Source: CAVZGO01 sp963774935 (GTDB taxonomy: Bacteria; Chloroflexota; Anaerolineae; Anaerolineales; UBA4823). Taken from it: DNA of 64,000 bases. Every line of letters starts with the position of its first letter. Positions within the stretch are counted from its first letter, which is position 1. Both the position numbers and the translations under genes were made by a program. The notes under the pieces were generated by a model. It did not search any database. It was not told the origin of the DNA and worked only from the letters and a program-made list of their open reading frames with translations. The stretch lies in NCBI GenBank assembly GCA_963774935.1, contig CAVZGO010000002.1:124001-188000 (forward strand), given 5' to 3'. This document shows, in pieces, positions 17,824-27,509 of this stretch.

Positions 17824-20800
17824 TTACGGCGTTGGACTTGGTCCAGGGGTATCCTGCGGAAAGCCTGGGGTTGGCGTTTCAAGGATGGGTGGGAAGGTCG
17901 GCCAGATCGGGAGCGGCGTCCACGTTGGCAGCGGTGTCTCCGTTGGCACTGGAGTATCTGTAGGCAGCGGAGTAGGCGTCGGCACCTGGATGTCGAGGTG
18001 CAGGAAGGTCTCTGCGTAGGTGTCTTCGGTACTGTGGAGCTTCAACCGCAGGGTGACTCGACCGGGTTCTACATCACGCAGATCCCAGGTATAGATTACA
18101 GCCGGTTGCGGCAGCGGGCTGCGTATCTCCTGGAGCAGGCTCCATTCCAGCGGCTCATCTCCACGCCCATATTCCAGGGTGGCATAATCAAACCAGGCAG
18201 TTGCATCCACCACTGCATAAATATCCAGTGGGCTATTGTTGATTGTGCTGTTATCGATCGGCGATACAAAAGCCAGGCGCGGGCGCGGGTCGTCGCTGCG
18301 GCATTCTCGGGTGGGTGCAAAATTCACCGGGATATCAAATCCCATCGATTCAGCCCAGTCTCTACCCTGTCCATCCTTATTCACCCATTTTTTGCCCCAC
18401 AGGTCGTCTACTGCCAGGGTGAGGCGCGAGTCGGTAAAATCGGGGCAGGCAGCGGAAGCCAGCAAGGCAGTCCAGGTGTCCAGGACTGGTTTTTGCCACA
18501 GGTCCTTGTCAGCCGGCAGCGGAGGCTGGTCGACGGCAAAAATCTCTACGCGCTGCTCCGGGCACCACTGCGAAGGTAATGTGCCAGAAATGGCGCAAAT
18601 TACCTGCTCGATGATGGCACCCGGGCGAGCGAAGGATGTAGGGTTGCCGCCGCTGACCTGCGGCACAGCCCACTGCATGAACTCAGACCAGATCGGGGCA
18701 GCGCCGGTCAGTCCTGAGGTATTCTGCATCGGAGTGTAATCTGCGTTCCCCACCCAGACTCCAACTGCCAGGTCAGGGGTATAACCTAAGGTCCAGTTAT
18801 CGCGGAAATCATTGGTGGTGCCGGTCTTTGCGGCTGCCTGGAAGGGCAGGCGCAGCACCGAATTACGCCCAAACGCAGGTGAGCGCGCTTCGTTATCCGA
18901 CAGGATGTCTGAAATCAGGTAAGCATGCTCTTCGCGCACCACCTGTTCGCCGGTGGTAGGCTGGTGTTCATAAACCAGCTCGCCGTTGTAATCAGTGATG
19001 CGGCTGATCGCCACAGGTGGAATGCGCCTGCCGGAATTGGCAAACGTGGCAAAGGCTCCGGTCATCTCAAGCAGGGTCACTTCACCGCCACCGAGGGTGA
19101 GCGATAATCCATAATCGTCACGATTGAGAGTCGAGATGCCTAATCGCCGGGCGAAATTGAGAAAACCGTCCGGGAAGCCGGTGGCTGGATCATCCTTGAT
19201 GCCGATAAATTGAAGTGCCTTGACCGCCGGAATATTGTAGGAATTTGCCAGCGCAGAACGCAGCGTGACCGGTCCATGGAAGCGCCCATCATAGTTCACT
19301 GGTATGTAGGGCTCACTGTATTCATCCGGCACTCCGGAAGGCGAAAAATCGCTCGGAACATCCCAAATCAAAGTGCCGGGCGTCCAACCTTTCTCGAAAG
19401 CGGCGACATAAGTAAGCGGTTTGATCGATGATCCAGGCTGGCGTGGCGAGTTCGCCATATTAACCTGACCGGAGATCGCCTCATTATAGAAGTCGGCAGA
19501 ACCGACCATCGCCAGGATCTCACCAGTGTTGGGACGGATCGCCACCAGGGCGCCGTCATTAGCATTTTTATCTGCCAGGTTAGCTACCTGGTTTTTTACC
19601 GTCTGCTCCGCCTGCTCCTGCAGAGTTGGATCCAGGGTGGTATATACCTGAAATCCAGAACGGTAAATCGTTTGTGGGTCATACTGCGCCTCCAACAGCG
19701 AGCGGACATAGGTCACCCAATGAGGAAAGCGCATCTCGTCCGCGCGGCGCACAAAGTTGGTGCTGCGGATCTCATTATTGGCTTCAACCACCATCAGCGG
19801 GTCGACGCACACCCGCTCGGGAGAGTTGCTGACGTAAATACAGCCATCCTGCTGGCTGACCTCATAGGTCAGTGTGAGCACATCTTGCAGCCGATCTAAA
19901 GTAACCTCCGGATTGGTGAATACATCATAAACCGAAGGCGCTTGAGGCAGCCCAGCCAGGAAAGCCGCCTGTCCGAAGGTGAGCTTATCGGCAGAGGTGC
20001 CAAAGTAAGTTTCTGCCGCTGCCTGGATGCCATAAGACAGGTTTCCGTAGTAGTTCTCGTTCAGATAGAGCTCCAGGATCTCATCTTTCGTGTAACGACG
20101 AGTGATCTCGGCAGCCAGGACGGCTTCACGTATTTTGCGGGTGTATGACTGCTCAGAGCGCTCTTCGGGAGTGAAAACCAGGTTGCGGGCTAACTGCTGG
20201 GTGATGGTCGAGGCACCGGAGGCGATCTCGCCAGCCTGGTAATTCTGCCAGACGGCGCGAGCGATGCCAAAAATATCAAACCCCGGATGGCTGTAGAATG
20301 CCTGGTCTTCGGTAGCAATCGTCGCTGCGACCAGGTAAGGTGATATTTTCGAAAGGGGCACATAGGTGCGGCGCCCGGCGTTGGGATCTAAGATTTCGTA
20401 GAGCACATTGCCATTGCGGTCATAAATGCGCGTGGTTTCAAACTGGGCTGCATTCTGGCGGATATCGCTGATATCCGGTAACTGCGAGGCAATCGAGTAA
20501 TACCAGTAAAAACCTCCCACCAGTGCACAAACAGCCAGCACAACGCCTAACAAGAGGCCAAAAAAGGTCAGGCGTGCCAGGCAGCTCATATTCTGGCGCC
20601 AGCTTCGCGGTGCAGCTTGCGCCGGCTTCTTTTTGGCCGCTGCCTTTTTCCCTGCCTGAGGCGGTTTCGCGGCCGCCTTTGCGGGGGCATTCGCAACGCT
20701 GCTGGCATTCGGTTTTGCTGCCGGTGCGGGAGCTGGTGCGGGAGCTGGTGCGGGGCTCTGGAGTGTAACCGGTTGTGGGGCTACCCCTGCCGGGCGTGTA

Positions 20801-21216
20801 GATTCCCAACTGCTGCCGCTTTGTGCGGCGCTGACCGGGGTCGGCCGCGTGATTGGCGTGCTGCTGGCTCCACCGCCTGCCATCTGGCGTGTAAGCGCAT
20901 TTTGATCATTCGTCCCAGCTGCCGGGAGCGGTGGCTGAGACATCAGACGGGTGGCATCTTGTGCACCAGCGGCAGCAGAAGCCGGACCGGGAGGCGGAGT
21001 GATAGCCTGTGCAGCAGTTAAAGCTAACCAGGGCTCTGCCGGCCTGGTTGGGGCACTGCTGGAATATTGATTTAGGTGATTATTATTGGCAGAAGTCTGC
21101 GAATTGATCGGCGGAACCGCATGCTTAAAACCTTCATGCTCCATTTCACCCAAAATACGCCGGTAACGCTTTAAAGCATCTTCACTGCCAGGTGGCAAAT
21201 TATTTTGTTCGGGCAT
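17824..21216 (-). CDS. Class A penicillin-binding protein (bifunctional transglycosylase/transpeptidase)
   Basis: Envelope peptidoglycan polymerase and cross-linker. Residues 1-210 are an unusual cytoplasmic Pro/Ala/Gln-rich tail with a repeated Ala-Pro run and a Lys-rich end. One membrane segment spans about 214-240. The GT51 domain has catalytic Glu in ATEDQAFYSHPGFD (about 303) and ITQQLARNL. The transpeptidase has SSIK (Ser about 596), SYN in ALANSYNIPAVK and KTGTTNDFRDNW. After ~960 there is an extracellular domain and a C-terminal Thr/Pro-rich tail (about 50 residues). At 1130 residues it is longer than PBP1a-type enzymes because of both tails. Confidence 0.9.
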   Translation of the reverse strand: MPEQNNLPPGSEDALKRYRRILGEMEHEGFKHAVPPINSQTSANNNHLNQYSSSAPTRPAEPWLALTAAQAITPPPGPASAAAGAQDATRLMSQPPLPAAGTNDQNALTRQMAGGGASSTPITRPTPVSAAQSGSSWESTRPAGVAPQPVTLQSPAPAPAPAPAPAAKPNASSVANAPAKAAAKPPQAGKKAAAKKKPAQAAPRSWRQNMSCLARLTFFGLLLGVVLAVCALVGGFYWYYSIASQLPDISDIRQNAAQFETTRIYDRNGNVLYEILDPNAGRRTYVPLSKISPYLVAATIATEDQAFYSHPGFDIFGIARAVWQNYQAGEIASGASTITQQLARNLVFTPEERSEQSYTRKIREAVLAAEITRRYTKDEILELYLNENYYGNLSYGIQAAAETYFGTSADKLTFGQAAFLAGLPQAPSVYDVFTNPEVTLDRLQDVLTLTYEVSQQDGCIYVSNSPERVCVDPLMVVEANNEIRSTNFVRRADEMRFPHWVTYVRSLLEAQYDPQTIYRSGFQVYTTLDPTLQEQAEQTVKNQVANLADKNANDGALVAIRPNTGEILAMVGSADFYNEAISGQVNMANSPRQPGSSIKPLTYVAAFEKGWTPGTLIWDVPSDFSPSGVPDEYSEPYIPVNYDGRFHGPVTLRSALANSYNIPAVKALQFIGIKDDPATGFPDGFLNFARRLGISTLNRDDYGLSLTLGGGEVTLLEMTGAFATFANSGRRIPPVAISRITDYNGELVYEHQPTTGEQVVREEHAYLISDILSDNEARSPAFGRNSVLRLPFQAAAKTGTTNDFRDNWTLGYTPDLAVGVWVGNADYTPMQNTSGLTGAAPIWSEFMQWAVPQVSGGNPTSFARPGAIIEQVICAISGTLPSQWCPEQRVEIFAVDQPPLPADKDLWQKPVLDTWTALLASAACPDFTDSRLTLAVDDLWGKKWVNKDGQGRDWAESMGFDIPVNFAPTRECRSDDPRPRLAFVSPIDNSTINNSPLDIYAVVDATAWFDYATLEYGRGDEPLEWSLLQEIRSPLPQPAVIYTWDLRDVEPGRVTLRLKLHSTEDTYAETFLHLDIQVPTPTPLPTDTPVPTETPLPTWTPLPIWPTFPPILETPTPGFPQDTPGPSPTP

Positions 21217-21262
21217 AGCTCAAGATTACAATAGGGCAGCCCTCCGCCCTCGAACCACAGGC

Positions 21263-21736
21263 TTACTCGGCTGGTTTCGAGGCGATTAAGGCGTTCCAAA
21301 TACCTTTCATAACAGTTTCATCGCGCTGGTTTTTGACCTGCGCTTCGATAATCACATTCCCACCGCCCAGACGGCGTACTTCTTTGGTCTCAAGGACCTG
21401 CAGCTCTGCATGCACCGTGTCACCCAGGAAGACTGGTTTGGTAAATTTCCATTCGGTGATTTCCCGAAACGCGAGCACGGTGCCTTCCATCATTCCGGTC
21501 TGAACGGTGAGCCCCATTGCTATCGACAGGACGAGAAGACCATGAGCAACTCGCTGTCCAAACATCGCGGAGCTGGCATATTGCGCATCAACATGAATCT
21601 GGTTGTAATCACCGGATAAACCCGCAAACGCGACCACATCTGATTCAGTGATCGTACGACCGGCAGTAACAATTTTCTGACCGACCTGGAATTCTTCCAG
21701 ATACAAACCACGGCGGTTGATCGACATCGGGCTCAT
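21263..21736 (-). CDS. MaoC-like hot-dog dehydratase
   Basis: A 157-residue single hot-dog domain protein. LEEFQVGQKIVTAGRTITESDVVAFAGLSGDYNQIHVD carries the MaoC hydratase motif with the catalytic Asp/His pair, and AHGLLVLSIAMGL and FTKPVFLGDTVHAELQV match the family. Such enzymes hydrate enoyl-CoAs; the substrate here is unknown. AAGGAG lies upstream of the ATG at correct spacing. It is followed downstream on the same strand by the PBP gene (about 46 bp). Confidence 0.87.
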   Translation of the reverse strand: MSPMSINRRGLYLEEFQVGQKIVTAGRTITESDVVAFAGLSGDYNQIHVDAQYASSAMFGQRVAHGLLVLSIAMGLTVQTGMMEGTVLAFREITEWKFTKPVFLGDTVHAELQVLETKEVRRLGGGNVIIEAQVKNQRDETVMKGIWNALIASKPAE

Positions 21737-21863
21737 AGACTCTCCTTTAGCGAAGGATAAACACCCATTCTAGCATAAAATTGGTCTGTTAAGTGCCATT
21801 CGAGGCTTTGAGCCGGATGCATGTGACCCTGACGAAGTCTTGCGTAAATCTCGTAATTAACCT

Positions 21864-21892
21864 TTGACCATTCTGAAGTCTTACCATAAAAT
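21864..21892 (+). promoter_or_regulatory. Leaderless-type promoter of the glycosidase-like gene
   Basis: TTGACC (21864-21869), 17-nt spacer, TAAAAT (21887-21892), then 6 nt to the ATG at 21899. Transcription should begin at or near the A of the start codon; no Shine-Dalgarno is present. Confidence 0.7.
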
Positions 21893-21898
21893 GAATAT

Positions 21899-24317
21899 AT
21901 GCGTGAATGGAGCCTGCGTAAAGGCGATCCGCTTTCTTTGCTTTTAGTCTCCGATGCCCGTCTGGGACCGACCGAATATGCCAACGACCATATTTGGGAG
22001 CTTTCACTTGGTGGTGGAGAACCGGCTGCCCTGGTGCTGCAAACCACGTTTGGGCTGAGAGCTCGCGCTTTTCGCCTGTTCCCGCGTTTTAGCCTGAAAG
22101 GCATAGCGATTACCGATCCATTGGATTTCAGCAAACCACCGACCGTACACAAGCTGTTTCCAAATTTCATTCTGCTCACGTTTTCACCATTTCCAGGGAT
22201 AGACGTAACCTACGAGGCATGGGTTCCACAACCAAAAACACTCGCCGCGCGGATTTCTATCACTAACGTAGACGAAAAATCGCAGATGCTTGGCCTTGAA
22301 ATGATTGCACAACTGGCGCCGGGCGAAGGTCAACGCATGATACCGGTCGAGATGCAGTCTGCTCCGGTGCTGCTAGGTCAGACCGGCAACCTTTCCCCGG
22401 TCGTGTTTTTCACTGGCGGACCGCACTTCGGTCCCGGCTCCTACCCTTCTTTGATGCAAGAGCTGGAGCTTGCCGCCGGTGAAACCCGTCGCCTGACCTG
22501 CAGCCTGGCAGCCCTGGATGAAGCACAAAGGTCTTTCGAACAGGCGCGCCTGACAGCGGCACGGCGCTGGGACGCTGAACGCACTTACCTGGAGATGTTT
22601 AATGGCAGCGGATTGGAGATCCTGACGGGTAATCAGGACTGGGACGCTGCCTTCATGCTGGCACAGAAAAGCGCCGTCAGTCTGCTTAGCGGTCCAACAG
22701 ACATGCTTCCAGCGGCATCTTTTGTCAGCTCGCGCCTGCCGGATCAGGGTTATTCGCTGCGTGGAGATGGCAGCGATTACCCCTATCTGTGGAATGGTCA
22801 GACAGCCCTGGAGTTCGATCTATCTTGCCACCTTCCTGCTGCCTGCAGCTCCACAGGTGGCAGCCGGTTTACTGGAGAATTTCCTGGCGGTTCAGGAAGA
22901 CGATGGCTCAATCGACTGGAAGCCCGGTCTTGCTGGCCAGCGCAGCTACCTGATGGCTGCTCCATTTCTCGCCCATCTGGCGCAGATGATCGCCGATGTC
23001 GACCCTCAGGCTGACTTCAGCGAGCGCGTTTTCCCTGGATTGCTGCGTTTCTATCAGGCATGGTTGAACAGCACAAATGATCGCGACCAGGATGGGGTGC
23101 CTGAATGGAGCCATCCCATACAAACTGGATGGGATGACCATCCGGCGTACGCACGCTGGCAAAACTGGACTTTGGGCGTTGATGTCAGCACGATCGAATC
23201 TCCTGGATTGCTTTCCATGCTGTACAGCGATTGCCTGAGTCTCATCGAAATGGCACGCCGGTTAAACCAGCTCGAGCATATCCCCGAGCTGGAAAACAGC
23301 GCCGGGCGGTTAAAAACCGCTCTTGAACGATGCTGGGATGAGACGCTGGCAACCTATCGCGATGTGGACCGCGATACCGACCTGCCTTCCACCAGTCGAT
23401 TGCTGCATGAAAGCCGTGGGCCAGGTGAGATTGCTTTGAGCCTCCGCTTTGAGCAGCCTGAGCGCCTGGTGTTGCGCATCCAAAGCCACAACGAGCAGAA
23501 CCGCAAGCCGCGGCTGAAATTGCGCGGCCGGGATGCTCGCAGTCGCATGGCATCCGAGCAGGTTGATGAAGAACAAATCAAATGGAACCTCGGACAGGGG
23601 GTCTACACCACTCACCAAACCTACCGCCGCGTCGATATACTGCAAGTGAGCAATCTCGAGATGGATGACCAGATTCAGGTCTTCAGCGCAGGGACGAATT
23701 ATATGGATCTCTCATATTTGCTCCCGTTATGGGCTGGCATCGCCGATGAAGACCGGGCTCACAAGATGGTTGAGCGCCAATTCACCGGCTCGGGTGGTTT
23801 ATGGAGACCTTTCGGATTCGCAGATTGCGCGCCTTTTTCCGGTGTCGAGCAGCTTACGCTCTCCACCACCGAACCTGTGCCATGCCAGGGTCGGATCAAC
23901 CTGCTCAGGAATTACCTGATCGGCACTGGTCTGGTGCGATACGGTTTCCGTTCTCAGGCTGCCGAGCTGGTGACCCGCTTGATGAGCGCGGTAATTAACA
24001 ATCTGAAGAGCGAAGCATGCTTTCGCCGTTATTACCACGCTGAAACGGGCAAAGCGTTTGGCGAGCGCGATGTGCTCCCCGGAATTGCTCCTGTTGGATT
24101 ATTCCTTGAAACGCTGGGGGTGCGAATTATGTCTCCCTCTCGGGTAGCGCTGGCTGGTTTCAATCCATTTCCCTGGCCAGTTACGGTAAAATATCGAGGA
24201 TTGACTGTCCTGCGTTTACAGGCGAGTACATCAGTGATATTTCCTGATGGACAGGTGATGACTGTGCAAGATCCCGACCCACAGGTCATCTCCCTGGAGA
24301 ATAATACAAACACTTAA
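21899..24317 (+). CDS. Six-hairpin-glycosidase-like protein (single frame break at 22820)
   Basis: A protein of about 805 residues once repaired. The N-terminal ~250 residues form a beta-rich domain (MREWSLRKGDPLSLLL, NDHIWELSLGGGEP, TTFGLRARAFRLFPRF). The C-terminal part resembles (alpha/alpha)6 glycosidases: GYSLRGDGSDYPYLWNGQTALE, then LATFLLPAAPQVAAGLLENF, DDGSIDWKPG, DGVPEWSHPIQTGWDDHPAY and GVDVSTIESPGLLSMLYSD. The first frame ends GAG TTC GAT, one extra C (22820), and resumes at TAT CTT GCC. No signal peptide is seen, so it may be cytoplasmic. I cannot name the GH family or substrate. Confidence 0.7.
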
Positions 24318-24340
24318 AAGGGATCGTTGGGAGGCTCCCT

Positions 24341-24682
24341 ATGCCAGAAAAACCTGATATCGACCGGCTGATGACTGCCGTGGTGCAAACCCAGGATGTT
24401 GAGATTGCGATCCAGGCGCTTACAGCTCAAGGGCTTTACGTAACCCGAATATCGAGCAGTGGAGGCTTTCTGGGACATCGAAATGTCACATTGCTGATCG
24501 GTCTGGCAGCCGGGCAAGAAGCAGCAGCGGTTTCTGCACTGTCATCGAACTGCCGGCAGCGCGTGGAGTACCTGGCTACCCGCCTGGAAGGTGCGCCATA
24601 CCATTTACCTTTATCTACACCAATTACAATTGGTGGTGCAACGATCTTCACCCTCAAAGTAGAACACTGGGAGGAATTGTAA
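24341..24682 (+). CDS. c-di-AMP receptor-like (DarA/DUF970) protein, variant copy
   Basis: A 113-residue PII-like protein of the cyclic-di-AMP receptor family. The core VTRISSSGGFLGHRNVTLLIGLAAGQE aligns with the DarA loop and strand, but the usual TGGF-x-R-x-G-x-TTLL is changed (SSGGFLGHRNVTLL), so ligand binding may differ. The N-terminal ~10 residues extend beyond the family core and the C-terminus ends in strand FTLKVEHWEEL. TAATG overlap with the next gene shows tight coupling. Role inferred from family; c-di-AMP binding is not demonstrated. Confidence 0.8.
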   Translation: MPEKPDIDRLMTAVVQTQDVEIAIQALTAQGLYVTRISSSGGFLGHRNVTLLIGLAAGQEAAAVSALSSNCRQRVEYLATRLEGAPYHLPLSTPITIGGATIFTLKVEHWEEL

Positions 24683-24948
24683 TGAAACTGATAATTGCGA
24701 TCGTGCGTGACAGTGATAATGAGCCCGTCTCCCAGGCACTCATTATAGAGGGTTATCGTGTGACCCGTGTTGCCTCGACCGGTGGTTTCTTCCGGCGCGG
24801 CTCAACCACTCTCCTGGTTGGCGTGGATGATGAAAAGGTAAAAAGTGGAATCGAGGTCATCCGCAGCAACCTGGGACCTGGCACAGAGCCAGGAGCAAGC
24901 CGGGCAACGGTGTTCGTTGTGGACGTAGAGCATTTCGTTCAGCTTTGA
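24682..24948 (+). CDS. c-di-AMP receptor-like (DarA/DUF970) protein
   Basis: An 88-residue PII-like protein close to the canonical family. It starts MKLIIAIVRDSDNEPVSQAL and has the diagnostic RVASTGGFFRRGSTTLLVGV, with the Thr-Gly-Gly-Phe and Arg-x-Gly-x-Thr-Thr-Leu-Leu elements that hold c-di-AMP in DarA homologues. It ends in TVFVVDVEHFVQL, parallel to the preceding gene. The two copies look like an old tandem duplication. It converges with the AmmeMemoRadiSam A gene 9 bp downstream. Confidence 0.87.
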   Translation: MKLIIAIVRDSDNEPVSQALIIEGYRVTRVASTGGFFRRGSTTLLVGVDDEKVKSGIEVIRSNLGPGTEPGASRATVFVVDVEHFVQL

Positions 24949-24957
24949 CTGAATAAT

Positions 24958-25527
24958 TTATTCGTGAAACTCTTCTACGTGATAAATATAAACCTGAAGA
25001 GATTTCCTGCGCCATAAGTCTGCTGGAGCACCCATTTTCTGGCACAGGTGCTCCAGGAAATCGACCGGATTGGGCAGTTTCTCCCAAACTTGAGGCAAGA
25101 ACGTTGCTTTGCGCCCGCTATCCATCAGGATCACCCCATCCTCACCCACAATCAGTTTTTTTATCAATTCATCCGGACTTTTATACTCCAACGGCTGCGG
25201 GATCGTCAGGCGCGAAATTTCTATATTGATATACGGGAGCTCTGCTGCATCGACTGGCAGGAAGCGGTAATCTTGCAGCGCGGCTGCTACGGCATGCTGG
25301 CGGACATCCTCTGCCAGGGGCACGGAGGGCTCCAGCGCACCTATACAGCCGCGCAGCGCACCGTGTATGGTCAGGGTGACAAAGCTGGCTTCTTTCTGGC
25401 GTAAGCGGGGCGAGAGGCTGTCTAAGTCAAGCCGCGGCAAGCGCTCCCCGCGCACGGCGGCTTCCATCGCCTGGCGGGCAATTTGGAGTAACACCTGTCG
25501 CTCTTCCGCAGTTAATGGATCGCTCAT
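24958..25527 (-). CDS. amrA: AmmeMemoRadiSam system protein A (AMMECR1-like)
   Basis: A 189-residue AMMECR1-domain protein. SFVTLTIHGALRGCIGALEPSVPLAEDVRQHAVAAALQDYRF is the family core (LRGCIG motif), and EISRLTIPQPLEY, VGEDGVILM and ATFLPQVWEKLP match the second half. Biochemical role unsettled. It usually travels with a MEMO and a radical SAM protein, but neither is nearby, so it is an isolated member here. Its ATG overlaps the stop of the flavin reductase gene (ATGA). Confidence 0.88.
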   Translation of the reverse strand: MSDPLTAEERQVLLQIARQAMEAAVRGERLPRLDLDSLSPRLRQKEASFVTLTIHGALRGCIGALEPSVPLAEDVRQHAVAAALQDYRFLPVDAAELPYINIEISRLTIPQPLEYKSPDELIKKLIVGEDGVILMDSGRKATFLPQVWEKLPNPVDFLEHLCQKMGAPADLWRRKSLQVYIYHVEEFHE

Positions 25528-26021
25528 TTATTGATCTCCCAATATTCTCGCTCGTGATAGACCAGAGGCGGCAATTTTTCACCCAGGCGCGACGCCACCA
25601 CCTGCCCGATAAACAAGCGGCTGGCGCCAGCGTCATATTTGAATACCACCTGGCAATCCAAACCAGCCAGACCGTCTGCTAATAGTGGAGCGCCTGTGAG
25701 GAGCGTGTATGTCTCCAGGCCGGCAAAGCGATCCTGGCTTTCTGTAGTGCGCCCGGCAAATCGTTCTGACAATTCGCGCTGCTGGCTATTAAGGATGGTG
25801 ATCGCAAATGCTCCTGACGATTCAACCATCCTGCAAGTGCGTGCATCCACCGCCAGTGCCACACCAATCAACGGCGGATCGAGGGCAATCGAATTGAATG
25901 AGTTCACTGTCATGCCATGCATCTGATCCGCATCGCAGGCTGCCACGATGGTCACCCCAGAAGTCCAGCGGCGCATAGCACGGCGTAGATCTTCCGAATT
26001 AATAATCATTTTATCGCTCAT
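25524..26021 (-). CDS. Flavin reductase-family (FMN-binding split barrel) protein
   Basis: A 165-residue flavin reductase-like protein. LRRAMRRWTSGVTIVAACDADQMHGMTVNSFNSIALDPPLIGVAL is the FMN-binding motif, followed by FAITILNSQQRELSERFAG and a C-terminal HEREYWEI. It may supply reduced FMN to a monooxygenase or act as a stand-alone reductase; no partner is visible. The ATG at 26021 has AAAGGG about 10 nt upstream. A longer in-frame extension (to 26186) runs into the IS and is rejected. The IS begins 47 bp upstream of this start, so its native promoter may be displaced. Confidence 0.85.
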   Translation of the reverse strand: MSDKMIINSEDLRRAMRRWTSGVTIVAACDADQMHGMTVNSFNSIALDPPLIGVALAVDARTCRMVESSGAFAITILNSQQRELSERFAGRTTESQDRFAGLETYTLLTGAPLLADGLAGLDCQVVFKYDAGASRLFIGQVVASRLGEKLPPLVYHEREYWEINK

Positions 26022-26058
26022 CAAGAATGTCCCTTTCTCAAATTTCATTATAATCCTG

Positions 26059-27380
26059 AACCTGAAAACACGGCTTTCACAAGGTAGGTTGACAAAATAA
26101 GCGGTCTTCTTCGGTATACTTGTTGCGCCAAACACCAAGCACCGGAGAAGACCAAAATGGATTATACCAACCTGCGACCTAATCAAGACATAGATGAGAA
26201 CGGCCTGGTATTCGAAGTGGGAAGTTTATATGCCTATTTTCAGCGAGTGAAAGACACGCGAAAGCTCAAAGGGAAGCTGTACCCGCTAACGCAATTGCTG
26301 ATGCTGATGATGTTAGCGAAATTGGGGGGTGAAGATAAGCCAAGCGGGATAGCCGACTGGATTGCCAACCGAGTTGAACAGCTACACGAGATGAAAATCT
26401 TGCATAAGAAGAGGACGCCCAGCCACATGACCTATCGACGAGTACTGGCAGACACCGTGAAACCAGAAGAGTTTGAGAGTTTGATCCAAGAATATCACCA
26501 GGGGCGACTGAATGATGAGCTAGAGATGGTGTTTAGCATGGATGGCAAGACGGTCAGGGGCACAATTCCAAGCGGAGAGCTAAGAGGCACCCATTTGTTG
26601 AGCATTTATGTGCCGGAACAAGGCCTGGTGCTGGCAGAAGCTGAAGTAGATCGCAAGGAAAACGAGATTGTGGTGGCGCCGAAGATCCTCAAACAAGTCA
26701 ACTTGCAGGGTGCGATTGTGTTGGGCGATGCAATGCATGCCCAGCGGAACGCTTCTGACCAAATTGTCGCTGACGGTGGCGAGTACATTTGGACAATCAA
26801 AGGCAATCAGCCACACACACATTGGGCCATCGAGAAGTTGTTTGTGCATGAAGTGTGTAATCAACGCCAAGGTGCACCTCTGTCGAAACATTGCCAGATG
26901 GTTTCGCAAGTCAATAAGGGACATGGACGGATTGAGAAACGCACCATCATGGTTAGTACAGAGCTGAACGACTACCTGGATTGGCCACATCTGGCACAGG
27001 TCTTTCGTATCGAAAGAACCATCTGGTATGAAAAGTACAAAGGCCGTACTCGTCAAGTCGTCTATGGCTTGACCAGTCTGACACCTGCTGAAGCCTCACC
27101 GGAGCGACTGCTGGCTTTTGTGCGCCAGTATTGGGGGATCGAAAATGGACTGCACTATCGCAGAGATGTTACCTTACGAGAAGATGCCACGCGCCTCACG
27201 GTTGGCAATGCTGGTCACAACATGGCGATCTTCAATAATCTTGTGATCGGCCTTGCCATCCAGCATGGTTTTCATAATCTTGCCAAGGCGCGTCGTTTGT
27301 TTAATGCCCAGCCCTCCCAGGCTCTCAACCTGATCCTTTCGGCTGGAACTCCCTTCTTGTGAAAGCCGTGAACCTGAAAA
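26059..27380 (+). mobile_element. Intact ISAs1-type insertion sequence with 10-bp target duplication
   Basis: The element spans 26069-27370 (1302 bp). Terminal inverted repeats: CACGGCTTTCACAAG at 26069-26083 and its perfect complement at 27356-27370. A direct repeat AACCTGAAAA flanks it at 26059-26068 and 27371-27380, i.e. a 10-bp target site duplication. One ORF (transposase) fills it, and its stop codon lies inside the right repeat. Intact ends and identical flanks suggest recent insertion. Confidence 0.93.
26157..27362 (+). CDS. ISAs1-family transposase
   Basis: A 401-residue DDE transposase. N-terminal domain: VGSLYAYFQRVKDTRKLKGKLYPLTQLLMLMMLAKL. Catalytic Asp in FSMDGKTVRGT (about 125), a second Asp in IVLGDAMHAQRNASDQIV and Glu in RQYWGIENGLHYRRDVTLREDA, all typical of the IS4/ISAs1 group. 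No internal stop, so it looks functional. The terminal TGA lies within the right inverted repeat. The IS sits between the flavin reductase gene and the rpsF operon, both of which remain intact. Confidence 0.93.
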   Translation: MDYTNLRPNQDIDENGLVFEVGSLYAYFQRVKDTRKLKGKLYPLTQLLMLMMLAKLGGEDKPSGIADWIANRVEQLHEMKILHKKRTPSHMTYRRVLADTVKPEEFESLIQEYHQGRLNDELEMVFSMDGKTVRGTIPSGELRGTHLLSIYVPEQGLVLAEAEVDRKENEIVVAPKILKQVNLQGAIVLGDAMHAQRNASDQIVADGGEYIWTIKGNQPHTHWAIEKLFVHEVCNQRQGAPLSKHCQMVSQVNKGHGRIEKRTIMVSTELNDYLDWPHLAQVFRIERTIWYEKYKGRTRQVVYGLTSLTPAEASPERLLAFVRQYWGIENGLHYRRDVTLREDATRLTVGNAGHNMAIFNNLVIGLAIQHGFHNLAKARRLFNAQPSQALNLILSAGTPFL

Positions 27381-27389
27381 ACCTTCCCC

Positions 27390-27418
27390 TTCACAATTCT
27401 GCTATTCTGTGATAAATT
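27390..27418 (+). promoter_or_regulatory. rpsF operon promoter
   Basis: TTCACA (27390-27395), 17-nt spacer, TAAATT (27413-27418). It begins 9 bp beyond the IS target duplication, so the insertion appears to have spared it. Confidence 0.5.
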
Positions 27419-27422
27419 AATC

Positions 27423-27500
27423 CGCCGGTCGTGCTACGACCAGCTTTCCGCTCCCGGCTCACCGACGGTGGTGTCCAGGGGCATATCCCGAGGAAAGGAG
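27423..27500 (+). promoter_or_regulatory. rpsF 5' leader with hairpins; possible S6:S18 autoregulation site
   Basis: The ~90-nt leader contains GGTCGT-gct-ACGACC and CACC-gac-GGTG stem-loops before an AGGAAAGGAGG Shine-Dalgarno. In many bacteria rpsF leaders carry an S6:S18 binding structure with a conserved CCG. A CCG lies in the second hairpin here, but I cannot confirm the fold. Low confidence. Confidence 0.3.
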
Positions 27501-27509
27501 GCATTCCCA

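Noticed and set aside
17824..21216. Long plus-strand ORFs opposite the PBP gene
   Set aside because: They lie in shadow frames of a well-supported gene and show no domain.
26022..26186. Longer flavin reductase reading frame extending into the IS
   Set aside because: The extra N-terminal residues come from the IS left end, and a good ribosome-binding site precedes the ATG at 26021.
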